A stretch of DNA of 64,000 nt from Priestia aryabhattai (GTDB lineage Bacteria; Bacillota; Bacilli; Bacillales; Bacillaceae_H). Below the pieces are notes generated by a model. The model was not told the origin of the DNA, made no database searches, and was given only the letters and a program-made list of their open reading frames with translations. The stretch spans positions 806,001 through 870,000 of the forward strand of contig NZ_JAMBOQ010000003.1 in assembly GCF_023715685.1 (NCBI RefSeq), read 5' to 3'. Below, one piece after another: positions 16,822 to 25,494 of this stretch (positions are counted from its first letter, which is position 1; each line of letters starts with the position of its first letter). The position numbers and the translations under genes were made by a program.

Positions 16822-18282
16822 ATGACTAATCAAAAAGAAACAGGATGGAATTTACGTAACAGCTATGCGGAGTTACCAAACATCTTTTTTACGCCTCTTG
16901 ACCCTAATCCAGTGAGTTCGCCTAAAATAGCCAAACTTAACAACTCTTTAGCCGCGTCTCTAGGGTTACAAAAAGAACAGCTACAAAGCCAAGAAGGAGT
17001 TAGCATTTTGGCTGGAAACAGTGTTCCAAAAGGTGCTTTCCCGCTTGCACAAGCTTACGCAGGACATCAATTTGGCCACTTTAACATGCTAGGAGACGGA
17101 CGGGCTATGCTGATAGGAGAGCAAGTTACGCCTTCGGGTGAACGAGTGGATCTTCAGCTTAAAGGCTCAGGCCGAACTCCGTATTCCCGAGGAGGAGACG
17201 GTCGCGCAGCTTTAGGACCTATGCTGCGTGAGTATATTATTAGTGAGGCCATGCATGCTCTTGGTATTCCGACTACTCGGAGCCTAGCAGTCGTAACAAC
17301 AGGCGAATCCATTATTCGTGAAAAAGAATTGCCGGGGGCGATTTTGACGCGTGTAGCTTCCAGTCACCTTCGTTTTGGCACATTTCAATTCGCTGCAAAA
17401 TGGGGAACAGTCGAAAACCTTCAAGCTTTAGCTGACTATGCATTAGAACGTCACTTCTCCCACATAGAAAAGAATGAAAAAAAATATTTATCATTGCTTC
17501 AAGAAGTGATTAAGCGTCACGCTACCCTAGTTGCTAATTGGCAGCTTATTGGTTTTATTCACGGCGTCATGAATACGGATAATATGACAATTAGTGGAGA
17601 AACAATTGATTATGGACCATGTGCGTTCATGGATACCTATGATCCAGAAACTGTATTTAGTTCAATTGATGTACAAGGGCGTTATGCATATCAAAATCAA
17701 CCAGGCATTACAGGGTGGAATCTTGCGAGGTTTGCTGAGGCTTTATTACCGCTATTGGATCAAGATATAGAAAAAGCAGTTGAAATAGCGCAAAACGCCG
17801 TGACGGAATTTCCAAAATTCTATCGAGAAAACTGGCTGGCAGGTATGCAGGCTAAACTTGGGCTTTTTACCGAAGAAAAAGAAGATGAAGCATTATTCCA
17901 AGAGCTTCTTACAATGATGAAAACCTATAAAGCTGACTATACAAATACGTTTCGTGCATTAACTTTTGATAAGCTAGGAAATAGTGACCTGTTTGAAAGT
18001 GAAGAATTTGCAAAGTGGCATGAGTTATGGCAGAAAAGACTAGGTAGACAAAAACAATCTAAAGCGGAGTCGCAAGAGCTTATGAAAAATAACAATCCGG
18101 CTGTCATTCCTCGAAATCACCGGGTAGAAGAAGCACTAGACGCAGCACAAAAAGGAGACTACAGCGTCATGGAAACCCTTCTTGAAGTGCTTTCTATTCC
18201 GTATCAATCGCCGGATCAGTCAGAGTATTGTACACCGTCTGCTCCGTCTAATCAGCCTTATCAAACGTACTGCGGAACTTGA
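16822..18282 (+). CDS. selO: Protein adenylyltransferase SelO (YdiU family)
   Basis: A 486-residue pseudokinase-fold enzyme that transfers AMP to protein hydroxyls. The family landmarks are clear: [45 protein letters not shown], and [24 protein letters not shown] with the metal-binding aspartates. The C-terminus ends TYCGT, the form in which the eukaryotic selenocysteine is absent. AAAAGGAGATAC precedes the ATG. In bacteria it is linked to redox stress. It is unrelated to the sugar genes around it and lies between two terminators. Confidence 0.95.
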   Translation: MTNQKETGWNLRNSYAELPNIFFTPLDPNPVSSPKIAKLNNSLAASLGLQKEQLQSQEGVSILAGNSVPKGAFPLAQAYAGHQFGHFNMLGDGRAMLIGEQVTPSGERVDLQLKGSGRTPYSRGGDGRAALGPMLREYIISEAMHALGIPTTRSLAVVTTGESIIREKELPGAILTRVASSHLRFGTFQFAAKWGTVENLQALADYALERHFSHIEKNEKKYLSLLQEVIKRHATLVANWQLIGFIHGVMNTDNMTISGETIDYGPCAFMDTYDPETVFSSIDVQGRYAYQNQPGITGWNLARFAEALLPLLDQDIEKAVEIAQNAVTEFPKFYRENWLAGMQAKLGLFTEEKEDEALFQELLTMMKTYKADYTNTFRALTFDKLGNSDLFESEEFAKWHELWQKRLGRQKQSKAESQELMKNNNPAVIPRNHRVEEALDAAQKGDYSVMETLLEVLSIPYQSPDQSEYCTPSAPSNQPYQTYCGT

Positions 18283-18325
18283 TTTGTTTAGATAAGAACA
18301 GCTATTTAAAGACAGCATAAATGAT

Positions 18326-18364
18326 ATCAAAAAGAGCTCTTTACAAAGAGCTCTTTTTGATTTT
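18326..18364 (+). terminator. Intrinsic terminator after selO
   Basis: ATCAAAAAGAGCTCTTT pairs with its complement ending TTTTTGAT. Confidence 0.9.
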
Positions 18365-18691
18365 CTGAAAAATGTATTATTGATTAATTAAAATGATAGC
18401 GATTCCTTATGAAAAGCTACATAAAATTTAACAGTATAAAAGAATCAAAATAAAAAGAGATTATCTAATTCTTTTGTCTCACATTATTACCAATAGGAAC
18501 TATTATATAATAAATTATTCCACTGTTTCACAAAAAGTACATTAACGATATTTTTTGGAAATTGGTTTCTTTAATAGCTGTAGAAGAGCTTATAAAAAAA
18601 TAGTAGGTTAAATATGATGATGAATTTGCCGATTTAATTAAAAAGTTAAAGATTTAAGGCTTTATAACTAAATTAAAAAAACAAGGGGATA

Positions 18692-18715
18692 AAAATGGTG
18701 TGATCACTCCATTTT
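18692..18715. promoter_or_regulatory. 24-bp near-perfect palindrome upstream of sacB
   Basis: AAAATGG, one mismatch, GTGATCAC core, one mismatch, CCATTTT. It ends seven bases before the proposed sacB -35 box. It has no adjoining T run on the plus strand suited to a terminator, so a protein-binding site is more likely; the binder is unknown. Confidence 0.6.
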
Positions 18716-18721
18716 ACCTAT

Positions 18722-18750
18722 TTGACTTTTCAATATTATGCAAGTAACCT
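18722..18750 (+). promoter_or_regulatory. Probable sacB promoter
   Basis: TTGACT (18722-18727), a 17-nt spacer, then TAACCT (18745-18750). The -10 box is weak. The operator-like GAACCGGTTC lies 14 bases beyond, after the expected start point. Confidence 0.5.
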
Positions 18751-18763
18751 TGGAAAGGTGATG

Positions 18764-18773
18764 GAACCGGTTC
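18764..18773. promoter_or_regulatory. Probable LacI-family operator, copy 2 (sacB)
   Basis: Perfect 10-bp palindrome GAACCGGTTC, containing the AACCGGTT core found also at 15743 and 20497. It lies downstream of the likely start point, where a repressor would block elongation. No SacY/SacT-type RAT and terminator is visible in this leader, unlike B. subtilis sacB. Confidence 0.65.
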
Positions 18774-18871
18774 TGTTATTTCGCCAGATTGATATGACTT
18801 CTCGATACATAGAAAATGAATCACTTGTGAGTAACACAAGAAAAAGTATTATGCAAAAGGGAGAAAAACAG

Positions 18872-20323
18872 ATGAACATTAAGAAAATCGCAAAGCAAAC
18901 AACAGCATTATCTTTTGCTACAGCTCTGTTAGTAGGTGCTGGATCTCAAACATGGGCTGCTGAAAGCAATCATAAAGATACAAATAATAATTATGGAGTT
19001 TCCCATATTACACGTGATAACATGCTGAAAATTCCTCAGCAGCAAAAAAGCGAACAGTTTAAAGTTCCAGCTTTTGATAAATCAACAATCAAAAATATTG
19101 CCTCAGCAAAAGGGTATGATAAATCGGGCAATTTAATTGACTTAGACGTATGGGACAGCTGGCCTCTGCAAAATGCTGACGGAACAGTAGCCAACTATCA
19201 TGGTTACCAAGTTGTATTTGCACTAGCAGGCGACCCGAAAGATGCTGATGATACATCTATTTATGTGTTTTATCAAAAAATTGGTGAAGAGTCAATTGAC
19301 AGTTGGAAAAATGCAGGAAGAGTCTTCAAAGACAGTGACAAATTTGTACCGAATGACCCTCATTTGAAAAAGCAAACACAAGAATGGTCAGGATCTGCTA
19401 CTTTAACATCAGACGGAAAAGTACGCTTATTCTATACCAACTTTTCAGGTACAAACTATGGAAAACAAACCTTAACAACGGCTCAAGTAAATGTATCTCA
19501 GCCAAGTGGAGATACGTTAAAAATTGAAGGTGTTGAAGATCATAAATCCATTTTTGATGGTGATGGTAAAAAGTATCAAAATATTCAGCAGTTTATCGAC
19601 GAAGGTGCATATGGTTCAGGAGATAATCATACGTTGAGAGATCCTCACTATGTAGAAGATAAAGGGCATAAATACCTTGTGTTTGAAGCTAACACAGGAA
19701 CTGAAGATGGTTATCAAGGTGAAGATTCCCTTTACAATCGAGCTTACTACGGTGGAAACAATCCATTTTTCCAATCAGAAAAAGAGAAATTACTGCAGAG
19801 TTCTAATAAAAAGAAAGCCTCTTTAGCAAACGGCGCATTAGGCATTGTAGAACTAAATAACGATTATACCTTGAAAAAAGTAATGGATCCACTGATTACT
19901 TCAAACACGGTAACAGATGAAATTGAACGTGCAAATGTATTTAAAAAAGATGGAAAATGGTACTTATTCACAGATTCTCGCGGGTCTAAAATGACCATTG
20001 ATGGTATCGGCCAAGATGACGTATATATGCTAGGATACGTATCGAATACGCTGACAGGAAAATACAAACCGCTAAATGATACAGGACTTGTTTTACATAT
20101 GAACCTCGATCCTAATGACAAAACGTTCACTTATTCACATTTTGCAGTTCCACAAGTGAAAGGAGACAATATCGTGATTACAAGTTACATGACAAACAGA
20201 GGCTTCTATTCAGAGGAACACTCTACGTTTGCTCCTAGCTTCTTGTTAAATATTAAAGGATCAAAAACATCTGTTGTGAAAAATAGTATTTTACAACAAG
20301 GGCAATTAACTACAGATAAATAA
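18872..20323 (+). CDS. sacB: Levansucrase, secreted GH68
   Basis: A 483-residue secreted transfructosylase that makes beta-2,6 levan from sucrose and releases glucose. A signal peptide with a lysine-rich start and hydrophobic core ends near SQTWA-AES (residue 29/30). The catalytic triad is present: nucleophile D95 (VWDSWP), D257 (LRDP) and acid/base E352 (DEIERANVF), exactly the numbering of B. megaterium SacB. I start at the ATG at 18872, preceded by AAAGGGAG; the open frame extends further up, but without signal-peptide sense. It stands alone, 357 bases before levR, with its own terminator. Confidence 0.97.
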   Translation: MNIKKIAKQTTALSFATALLVGAGSQTWAAESNHKDTNNNYGVSHITRDNMLKIPQQQKSEQFKVPAFDKSTIKNIASAKGYDKSGNLIDLDVWDSWPLQNADGTVANYHGYQVVFALAGDPKDADDTSIYVFYQKIGEESIDSWKNAGRVFKDSDKFVPNDPHLKKQTQEWSGSATLTSDGKVRLFYTNFSGTNYGKQTLTTAQVNVSQPSGDTLKIEGVEDHKSIFDGDGKKYQNIQQFIDEGAYGSGDNHTLRDPHYVEDKGHKYLVFEANTGTEDGYQGEDSLYNRAYYGGNNPFFQSEKEKLLQSSNKKKASLANGALGIVELNNDYTLKKVMDPLITSNTVTDEIERANVFKKDGKWYLFTDSRGSKMTIDGIGQDDVYMLGYVSNTLTGKYKPLNDTGLVLHMNLDPNDKTFTYSHFAVPQVKGDNIVITSYMTNRGFYSEEHSTFAPSFLLNIKGSKTSVVKNSILQQGQLTTDK

Positions 20324-20329
20324 TTTTTA

Positions 20330-20376
20330 AAAACGAAAGAAAATGGCGATAACTGCTGCTGTTTTCTTTCGTTTTA
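20330..20376 (+). terminator. Intrinsic terminator after sacB
   Basis: AAAACGAAAGAAAA pairs with TTTTCTTTCGTTTT across an 18-nt loop. Confidence 0.85.
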
Positions 20377-20496
20377 TTATTTGATCAAAAATGTACTGTA
20401 ACTGCAGTGCTAATTAAAATAAAAAAGTAGTATATACAGATTTATAGTTATTTAAAGAAAATGAAACATTCAGACAGGCTATAACTTTAAGAATGG

Positions 20497-20504
20497 AACC
20501 GGTT
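20497..20504. promoter_or_regulatory. Probable LacI-family operator, copy 3 (levR)
   Basis: AACCGGTT overlapping the TTGACA of the levR promoter; continues GACAT exactly as at 15743. Confidence 0.65.
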
Positions 20505-20531
20505 GACATACGGGATTGACTAACTTAATAT
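20503..20531 (+). promoter_or_regulatory. levR promoter (sigma-A)
   Basis: Consensus TTGACA (20503-20508), 17-nt spacer, TAATAT (20526-20531). A repressor bound at 20497-20504 would cover the -35 box. Confidence 0.8.
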
Positions 20532-20548
20532 ATTTACATATAATGGAT

Positions 20549-20562
20549 TGAAACGCTTTCAT
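20549..20562. promoter_or_regulatory. cre box upstream of levR
   Basis: TGAAACGCTTTCAT, a close match to the CcpA-site consensus, lies just downstream of the predicted transcription start (about 20538), a position suited to CcpA roadblock repression. Confidence 0.8.
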
Positions 20563-20679
20563 AGATTAGTATGACATGATGGTACTTGTGGATGAAATAA
20601 CTTGTAGTAGTAGGGAATGTCTCGTTTTTTTGAAAAGAAAAGATACAAATGCTAACTGAAAATAAAGAAGGTGCTTCTA

Positions 20680-23466
20680 ATGAAACGAATTGATAAGGTA
20701 TACAATCAGCTGTTGAGTAATTTTCAAGAGTTTACAGAAGTGGAACTTTTACATAAACAAGGAAGCTCAGCGATTGAAATTGCTGAACAGTTAGATTTAG
20801 AGAGATCTAATGTAAGTCTTGAACTTAACAAACTTGTCCGCATGGAAAAAGTAATCAAAATTAAAATGTTCCCCGTTCGCTACGTTCCGCTGGAGGTTGT
20901 CGAAACAATTTGTCGTCAAAAGTGGGATACAAATAAGATGGAAGTGGAAAAACTAGAGCAGCTATCTAATAGGGGAAAAGAAGAAGCTCTTCCTGCTAAT
21001 CCTTTTGAATTAATGATTGGAGCCACAGGCAGTTTGAAAAAATCGATTTCTCAAGCAAAAGCTGCTGTTCTTTACCCGCCCAATGGGTTACATATGCTTC
21101 TATTAGGTCCCACGGGATCAGGCAAATCTCTTTTTGCAAAACGAATCTATCAATTTGCCTTATATTCAGAGAGGTTAAAAACAGGTGCCCCGTTCATTAC
21201 CTTTAACTGCGCTGATTATTACCACAATCCTCAATTACTTCTTTCTCAGTTATTTGGTCATAAGCAAGGGAGTTTCACTGGAGCAACTGAAAGTAAAGTA
21301 GGGTTAGTAGAACAAGCAAATGAAGGCATTCTCTTTATGGATGAAATACACCGGCTTCCTCCTGAAGGCCAAGAAATGCTTTTTTACCTCATTGATCAAG
21401 GTACGTACAATCGCCTAGGAGAAACAGATCATAAGCGAACTTCTAAAGTATTAATTATTTGTGCTACAACTGAAAATCCCGGTTCAGCCTTACTGCAAAC
21501 TTTCTTAAGAAGAATTCCGATGACTATCCATATTCCCTCATTAGAAGAGCGATCTCTAAAAGAAAAGATCCGTCTCACAACGTTTCTTCTAGAGCAAGAA
21601 GCTAAACGAATTAATAAAAAGCTAAGTGTCCACATTGATGTATTAAATGCTTTAATCCACACTGAAAAATTCGGGAATGTAGGGCAGTTAAAGTCGAATG
21701 TGCAGCTCGTTTGCGCACACGGGTTTTTAAATAACCTTGATAGTAAATATATGGTGGAACTTACAGTGAGAGATCTGCCTGATGATATTAAACGAAATTG
21801 GATTTCGAATAGTAAAAATATGGAACGAAGCAAAAAAATTTCTGAATATGTAAACCTTAAAACGATTATTTCTCCGGCTATGGAAAGCCAAGAAATAAAA
21901 ATGGAGGAAGACGTATCATTTAATTTATATCAGTTAATAGAAGAAAAAGTAGATATTTTAACAAAAGAAGGTTTATCTCAAGAAGACATCAATCAATATA
22001 TTCTTACCGACATTCATTTGAATGTTCGGAGCTTTTTCAATCAAAAAAATGGCCAGAGTTCTAATTTAATGAAATTCGTAGAAGACGACGTGATTCAACT
22101 TACAAAAGAATTAAAACATTTAGCAGAAAAAGAATTGAACTGTAAATTTGATCGCAGATTTATTCATTTTTTAAGTATGCATATGGAATCCTTTTTAAAG
22201 CGAAAAAAACAAGTAGACGTATTAAATACAAAGGAGATAGATGAAATTTGCGAAACATATCCAAAAGAATATGCGGTGGCACTGCTTTTTAAAAGTCGAA
22301 TTGAAAAGTGGTTTAACATTATCGTGCCAGAAATAGAAGTCATTTATCTCACAATGGTTATTCAATCGATTCGAACGTTAGAAGAAAATAAGCGAGTAGG
22401 GATTGTAGTTGCTGCGCATGGAAACAGCACGGCAACTTCTATGGTAGAAGTTGCTACGGAGCTTTTAGGAAGCACTCCTATTATAGCTATTGATGTGCCT
22501 TTGACGGTATCTCCGGTTGAAATTGTAGACAGGTTAATCCAAGGAATTAAGAAAGTAGATGAAGGAGAAGGCGTATTAATGCTTGTGGACATGGGTTCGC
22601 TTGCCATGTTAGAAAGCAAGTTGGAACAAAAAACAGGGACTAAAATTAAAACGATCAGCAATGTGACGACATCTATGGTGTTAGACACCGTTAGAAAAGT
22701 AAATTATTTAGATTTAAATTTATATGCCATATTTGATTCGGTGCAAAAAGACTTTATGGAATTTATAGATAAGCAACAGCATGTGTTTGGAAAAAAGAAA
22801 GCACTTGTTTCTATTTGTACAACAGGAAGCGGCACAGCAAAACAATTAGAAAAAATCTTAACAATTATTTCACGCAAAGTATCTCAAGAACCTATTAAAA
22901 TTCTAACCGTTTCTTCTATTAAATTAGCAGCAAACATTCGAGAAATTCAAAAAGAATATGAAATTGTCGCAACAGCAGGTACTAAAAACCCTAAGATTGA
23001 TGCACCTCATGTATCACTAGAAGTCCTTATTGAAGGGCAGGGAGAGCGAATACTTCAACAGGCAATTACAAAAGAAACGATACGCTATGATGAGGAGCAA
23101 ACCGAAGGGAATATTGTTGTGCGTGAACTTTGCGAAGAAAACTTGCGAAAGTACCTTCTATTTATTAATCCGTATCTCATAAGTGAAATCCTGTTAGAGT
23201 GGTTAGGTCATGTACAAGATGAGTTGGAAATGGAATTAAGCAACACCGTTATGATTCGAATTGTAATGCATACAGCCTTTGCTTTAGAAAGAATGATAAA
23301 AAATGAACCTCTTGTTTTTCCGGAGGATGAAGAAATCACTCATCAATTAGAAAATATTTATCAAAAAACGGAAAAAACATTACAAGCCGTCGAAAAAAAG
23401 ATGAACCTTACCTTAACAAGAGATGAAAAATTATTTATTGCCACTATTTTTGCGGATGAAATGTAA
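20680..23466 (+). CDS. levR: LevR-type sigma-54 activator with PTS regulation domains
   Basis: A 928-residue transcriptional activator of the levanase operon. Domain order: N-terminal winged helix (about 1-80), AAA+ ATPase with GPTGSGKS (143-150), the sigma-54-contacting loop GSFTGA (197-202) and Walker B LFMDEIH (218-224), then PRD1, an EIIA-Man-like domain around GIVVAAHGNSTATSM, an EIIB-Gat-like segment, and PRD2 at the end. Histidine phosphorylation by HPr and by the Lev PTS adjusts activity in the B. subtilis model. I start at the ATG at 20680 after AGAAGG. A sigma-54 promoter and inverted-repeat upstream element lie directly after the gene. Confidence 0.96.
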   Translation: MKRIDKVYNQLLSNFQEFTEVELLHKQGSSAIEIAEQLDLERSNVSLELNKLVRMEKVIKIKMFPVRYVPLEVVETICRQKWDTNKMEVEKLEQLSNRGKEEALPANPFELMIGATGSLKKSISQAKAAVLYPPNGLHMLLLGPTGSGKSLFAKRIYQFALYSERLKTGAPFITFNCADYYHNPQLLLSQLFGHKQGSFTGATESKVGLVEQANEGILFMDEIHRLPPEGQEMLFYLIDQGTYNRLGETDHKRTSKVLIICATTENPGSALLQTFLRRIPMTIHIPSLEERSLKEKIRLTTFLLEQEAKRINKKLSVHIDVLNALIHTEKFGNVGQLKSNVQLVCAHGFLNNLDSKYMVELTVRDLPDDIKRNWISNSKNMERSKKISEYVNLKTIISPAMESQEIKMEEDVSFNLYQLIEEKVDILTKEGLSQEDINQYILTDIHLNVRSFFNQKNGQSSNLMKFVEDDVIQLTKELKHLAEKELNCKFDRRFIHFLSMHMESFLKRKKQVDVLNTKEIDEICETYPKEYAVALLFKSRIEKWFNIIVPEIEVIYLTMVIQSIRTLEENKRVGIVVAAHGNSTATSMVEVATELLGSTPIIAIDVPLTVSPVEIVDRLIQGIKKVDEGEGVLMLVDMGSLAMLESKLEQKTGTKIKTISNVTTSMVLDTVRKVNYLDLNLYAIFDSVQKDFMEFIDKQQHVFGKKKALVSICTTGSGTAKQLEKILTIISRKVSQEPIKILTVSSIKLAANIREIQKEYEIVATAGTKNPKIDAPHVSLEVLIEGQGERILQQAITKETIRYDEEQTEGNIVVRELCEENLRKYLLFINPYLISEILLEWLGHVQDELEMELSNTVMIRIVMHTAFALERMIKNEPLVFPEDEEITHQLENIYQKTEKTLQAVEKKMNLTLTRDEKLFIATIFADEM

Positions 23467-23548
23467 AAATCATATTATAATCCTAAGAAACTAGTTTGAT
23501 TTATATGCCACTAGTTTCTTTTTTTATCCCACTTTTTAAATAAAAGAA

Positions 23549-23587
23549 AAACCTGTATTAAAACGTATCGCGTTTTGATACAGGTTT
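23549..23587 (+). terminator. Hairpin after levR, probable terminator
   Basis: A 17-bp stem (one G-T pair): AAACCTGTATTAAAACG with CGTTTTGATACAGGTTT, loop TATCG, then a T-rich stretch. Its right arm is also the left arm of the LevR upstream element, so the two structures compete or coincide. Confidence 0.65.
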
Positions 23588-23612
23588 GTTTATTTTAAGG
23601 AACCTGTATCAA
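23575..23612. promoter_or_regulatory. Putative LevR upstream activating sequence
   Basis: Perfect 12-bp inverted repeat TTGATACAGGTT (23575-23586) and AACCTGTATCAA (23601-23612), 14 bases apart. It spans about -117 to -80 relative to the sigma-54 start, matching the place where B. subtilis LevR binds its dyad (about -125 to -90). Confidence 0.75.
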
Positions 23613-23641
23613 CAACAAAGAAAAAGGTATTGAAAAATAAA

Positions 23642-23655
23642 TGAAAGCGCTTAAT
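23642..23655. promoter_or_regulatory. Possible cre box before levD
   Basis: TGAAAGCGCTTAAT matches the left half and the centre of the CcpA site but not the final CA. It lies between the upstream element and the -24 box. Confidence 0.5.
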
Positions 23656-23663
23656 ACTCTTTA

Positions 23664-23680
23664 TTGGCACGATACTTGCA
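23664..23680 (+). promoter_or_regulatory. Sigma-54 (SigL) promoter of the lev operon
   Basis: TTGGCACGATACTTGCA, a perfect -24/-12 element (TGGCAC-N5-TTGCA). It drives levDEFG-sacC. Confidence 0.95.
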
Positions 23681-23720
23681 ATAAATAAGTGTAGAACGTA
23701 AAAGAGAGGAGCAAGTGTAC

Positions 23721-24161
23721 ATGATTTCAGTCATTATTAGTGGACATGGTGATTTCGCGCCAGCATTAGAAGGGTCTTCCAAAATGATATTTGGTGAAGA
23801 GAATCACGTAGTAGCCGTACCTTTTCTAAAAGGAGAGGGTATTCAAACCCTTGAAGAAAAATATAAGCAGGCACTAGAGGAAATGCCTTTAGAAAATGAA
23901 GTGCTTTTTCTAGTCGATATTTTCGGAGGCACACCCTATAATGCAGCTACTCCATATATCCTTAAAAATAAAACAGCGGATATGGTATCCGGGGTTAACT
24001 TGCCCATGTTACTAGAAGTGTTAGCCATGCGGGAACACGTTACGTTAAAAGAGATGTTAGGAAGATTAAAGCAAGTGAATGAAGAAAGTTTTCAAGTGTG
24101 CAGTGAACATTTGGAAAAAATTCAGCAAACAAACCAAATCGGAGAGGATGGATTATTATGA
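23721..24161 (+). CDS. levD: Fructose/mannose-family PTS enzyme IIA (LevD)
   Basis: A 146-residue cytoplasmic EIIA of the mannose family. The phosphorylated histidine is H9 in ISGHGDFA, and the downstream VDIFGGTPYNAA loop is typical. It accepts phosphate from HPr and hands it to LevE. The ATG at 23721 is nine bases from GAGGAG; the GTG two codons earlier is too close. The last four bases overlap the levE start (ATGA), indicating translational coupling. It is the first gene of the sigma-54-driven operon. Confidence 0.95.
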   Translation: MISVIISGHGDFAPALEGSSKMIFGEENHVVAVPFLKGEGIQTLEEKYKQALEEMPLENEVLFLVDIFGGTPYNAATPYILKNKTADMVSGVNLPMLLEVLAMREHVTLKEMLGRLKQVNEESFQVCSEHLEKIQQTNQIGEDGLL

Positions 24162-24652
24162 AAATCGTTTTAGCAAGAATTGATGATCGCTTTATTCACG
24201 GGCAGGTATTAACAAGATGGATTAAAACAAATGCAGCAGATCGAATTATCATTGTTTCAGATGAGGTGGCAGCGGATGAAATGAGAAAAACACTTATTCT
24301 TTCTGTAGCTCCTTCGAATGTAAAAGCGAGCGCTGTCTCAATTTCTAAAATGACAAAAGCCTTTCATAGCTCGCGTTATCAGGATACAACAGCCATGCTG
24401 CTGTTTGAAAGCCCCGCAGATATTGTTGCTCTTGTTCAAGCAGGAGTGCCTATTGAGACAGTAAACGTAGGAGGCATGCGTTTTGCTAATGACCGAAAAC
24501 AAATCACTAAATCTGTAAGCGTTACCGAAAAAGATATCGATGCTTTTGAGAAATTACATGAACTGGGTGTGAAGCTTGAGCTACGCCAATTACCTTCGGA
24601 TTCTAGCGAAAATTTTATTCAACTACTGAGAAACGAAATAAAAATCAAATAA
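24158..24652 (+). CDS. levE: PTS enzyme IIB (LevE)
   Basis: A 164-residue mannose-family EIIB. The active-site histidine is H15 in RIDDRFIHGQVLTRW. It passes phosphate to the incoming sugar through LevF/LevG and, in the B. subtilis model, also phosphorylates a LevR regulatory histidine to shut the operon down when no fructose is transported. It overlaps levD by four bases and is followed by levF after twelve bases. Confidence 0.96.
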   Translation: MKIVLARIDDRFIHGQVLTRWIKTNAADRIIIVSDEVAADEMRKTLILSVAPSNVKASAVSISKMTKAFHSSRYQDTTAMLLFESPADIVALVQAGVPIETVNVGGMRFANDRKQITKSVSVTEKDIDAFEKLHELGVKLELRQLPSDSSENFIQLLRNEIKIK

Positions 24653-24664
24653 GGAGATGAGTTT

Positions 24665-25468
24665 ATGTCCTCCATACAAATTATTTTATTATTAGTCATT
24701 GCAGCGGTAACCGGTATCGCAAGTGTGTTGGACGAAGGGCAATCCCATCGTCCTCTCATAGCCTGCACGTTAGTGGGCTTGGTGCTGGGAGATTTAAAAA
24801 CGGGCATTATTTTAGGTGGAACGCTGGAATTAATGGCTCTTGGATGGATGAATGTTGGATTAGCGATGGCACCTGATACGGCTATTGCTTCTGTTATTTC
24901 AACCATTTTGGTTATCACAGCTGGTCAAGGTATTGGTGAAGGCATTGCGGTAGCAATAGCTTTAGCAGCTGCAGGGCAAGTACTCACCATTTTTGTCCGT
25001 ACCATCACAGTATTTTTAATTCATCGAGCTGATAAGTACGCGGAAGAAGGAAACTTTAAAGGAATTGAAATTATGCATATTACTGCTATGGGTTTTCAGG
25101 CTCTCCGCCTTATGATACCAACTTTAATTGTTACATTAATCAGCGTAAGCGCCGTGCAAACTTTCCTGGGGAATATTCCGGAAGTTATTACAAAAGGCCT
25201 GCAAATTGGAGGAGGCATTATCGTGGTCGTAGGATACGCCATGGTTATCAATATGATGAACATTCCTCATTTAAAGCCCTTTTTCTATATCGGTTTCTTA
25301 TTAGCGGCATTTACAGGGTTTAACCTAGTAGGATTTGGGGCGTTAGGTCTTTGTTTAGCACTTCTTTATCAGCAAGTAATGCAGCAGCGAAATCAAATGC
25401 AGCCGGCAGGCGTTCCTGCAGCTACAGGGAGCGAACAAGTATATGATGATGACGATTTAGATGCCTAA
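24665..25468 (+). CDS. levF: PTS enzyme IIC (LevF)
   Basis: A 267-residue membrane EIIC of the mannose/fructose/sorbose family with about seven to eight hydrophobic helices. The family signature is IILGGTLELMALGWMNVGLAMAPDTA. It forms the sugar channel with LevG. The C-terminus is an acidic tail (YDDDDLDA). AAGGAGATG precedes the start. Operon position 3 of 5. Confidence 0.95.
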   Translation: MSSIQIILLLVIAAVTGIASVLDEGQSHRPLIACTLVGLVLGDLKTGIILGGTLELMALGWMNVGLAMAPDTAIASVISTILVITAGQGIGEGIAVAIALAAAGQVLTIFVRTITVFLIHRADKYAEEGNFKGIEIMHITAMGFQALRLMIPTLIVTLISVSAVQTFLGNIPEVITKGLQIGGGIIVVVGYAMVINMMNIPHLKPFFYIGFLLAAFTGFNLVGFGALGLCLALLYQQVMQQRNQMQPAGVPAATGSEQVYDDDDLDA

Positions 25469-25494
25469 ACGGCGAACTTAAGGGAGGGATAGAG

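Noticed and set aside
18363..18871. SacY/SacT-type antiterminator before sacB
   Set aside because: No RAT sequence and no overlapping terminator could be found in the leader.
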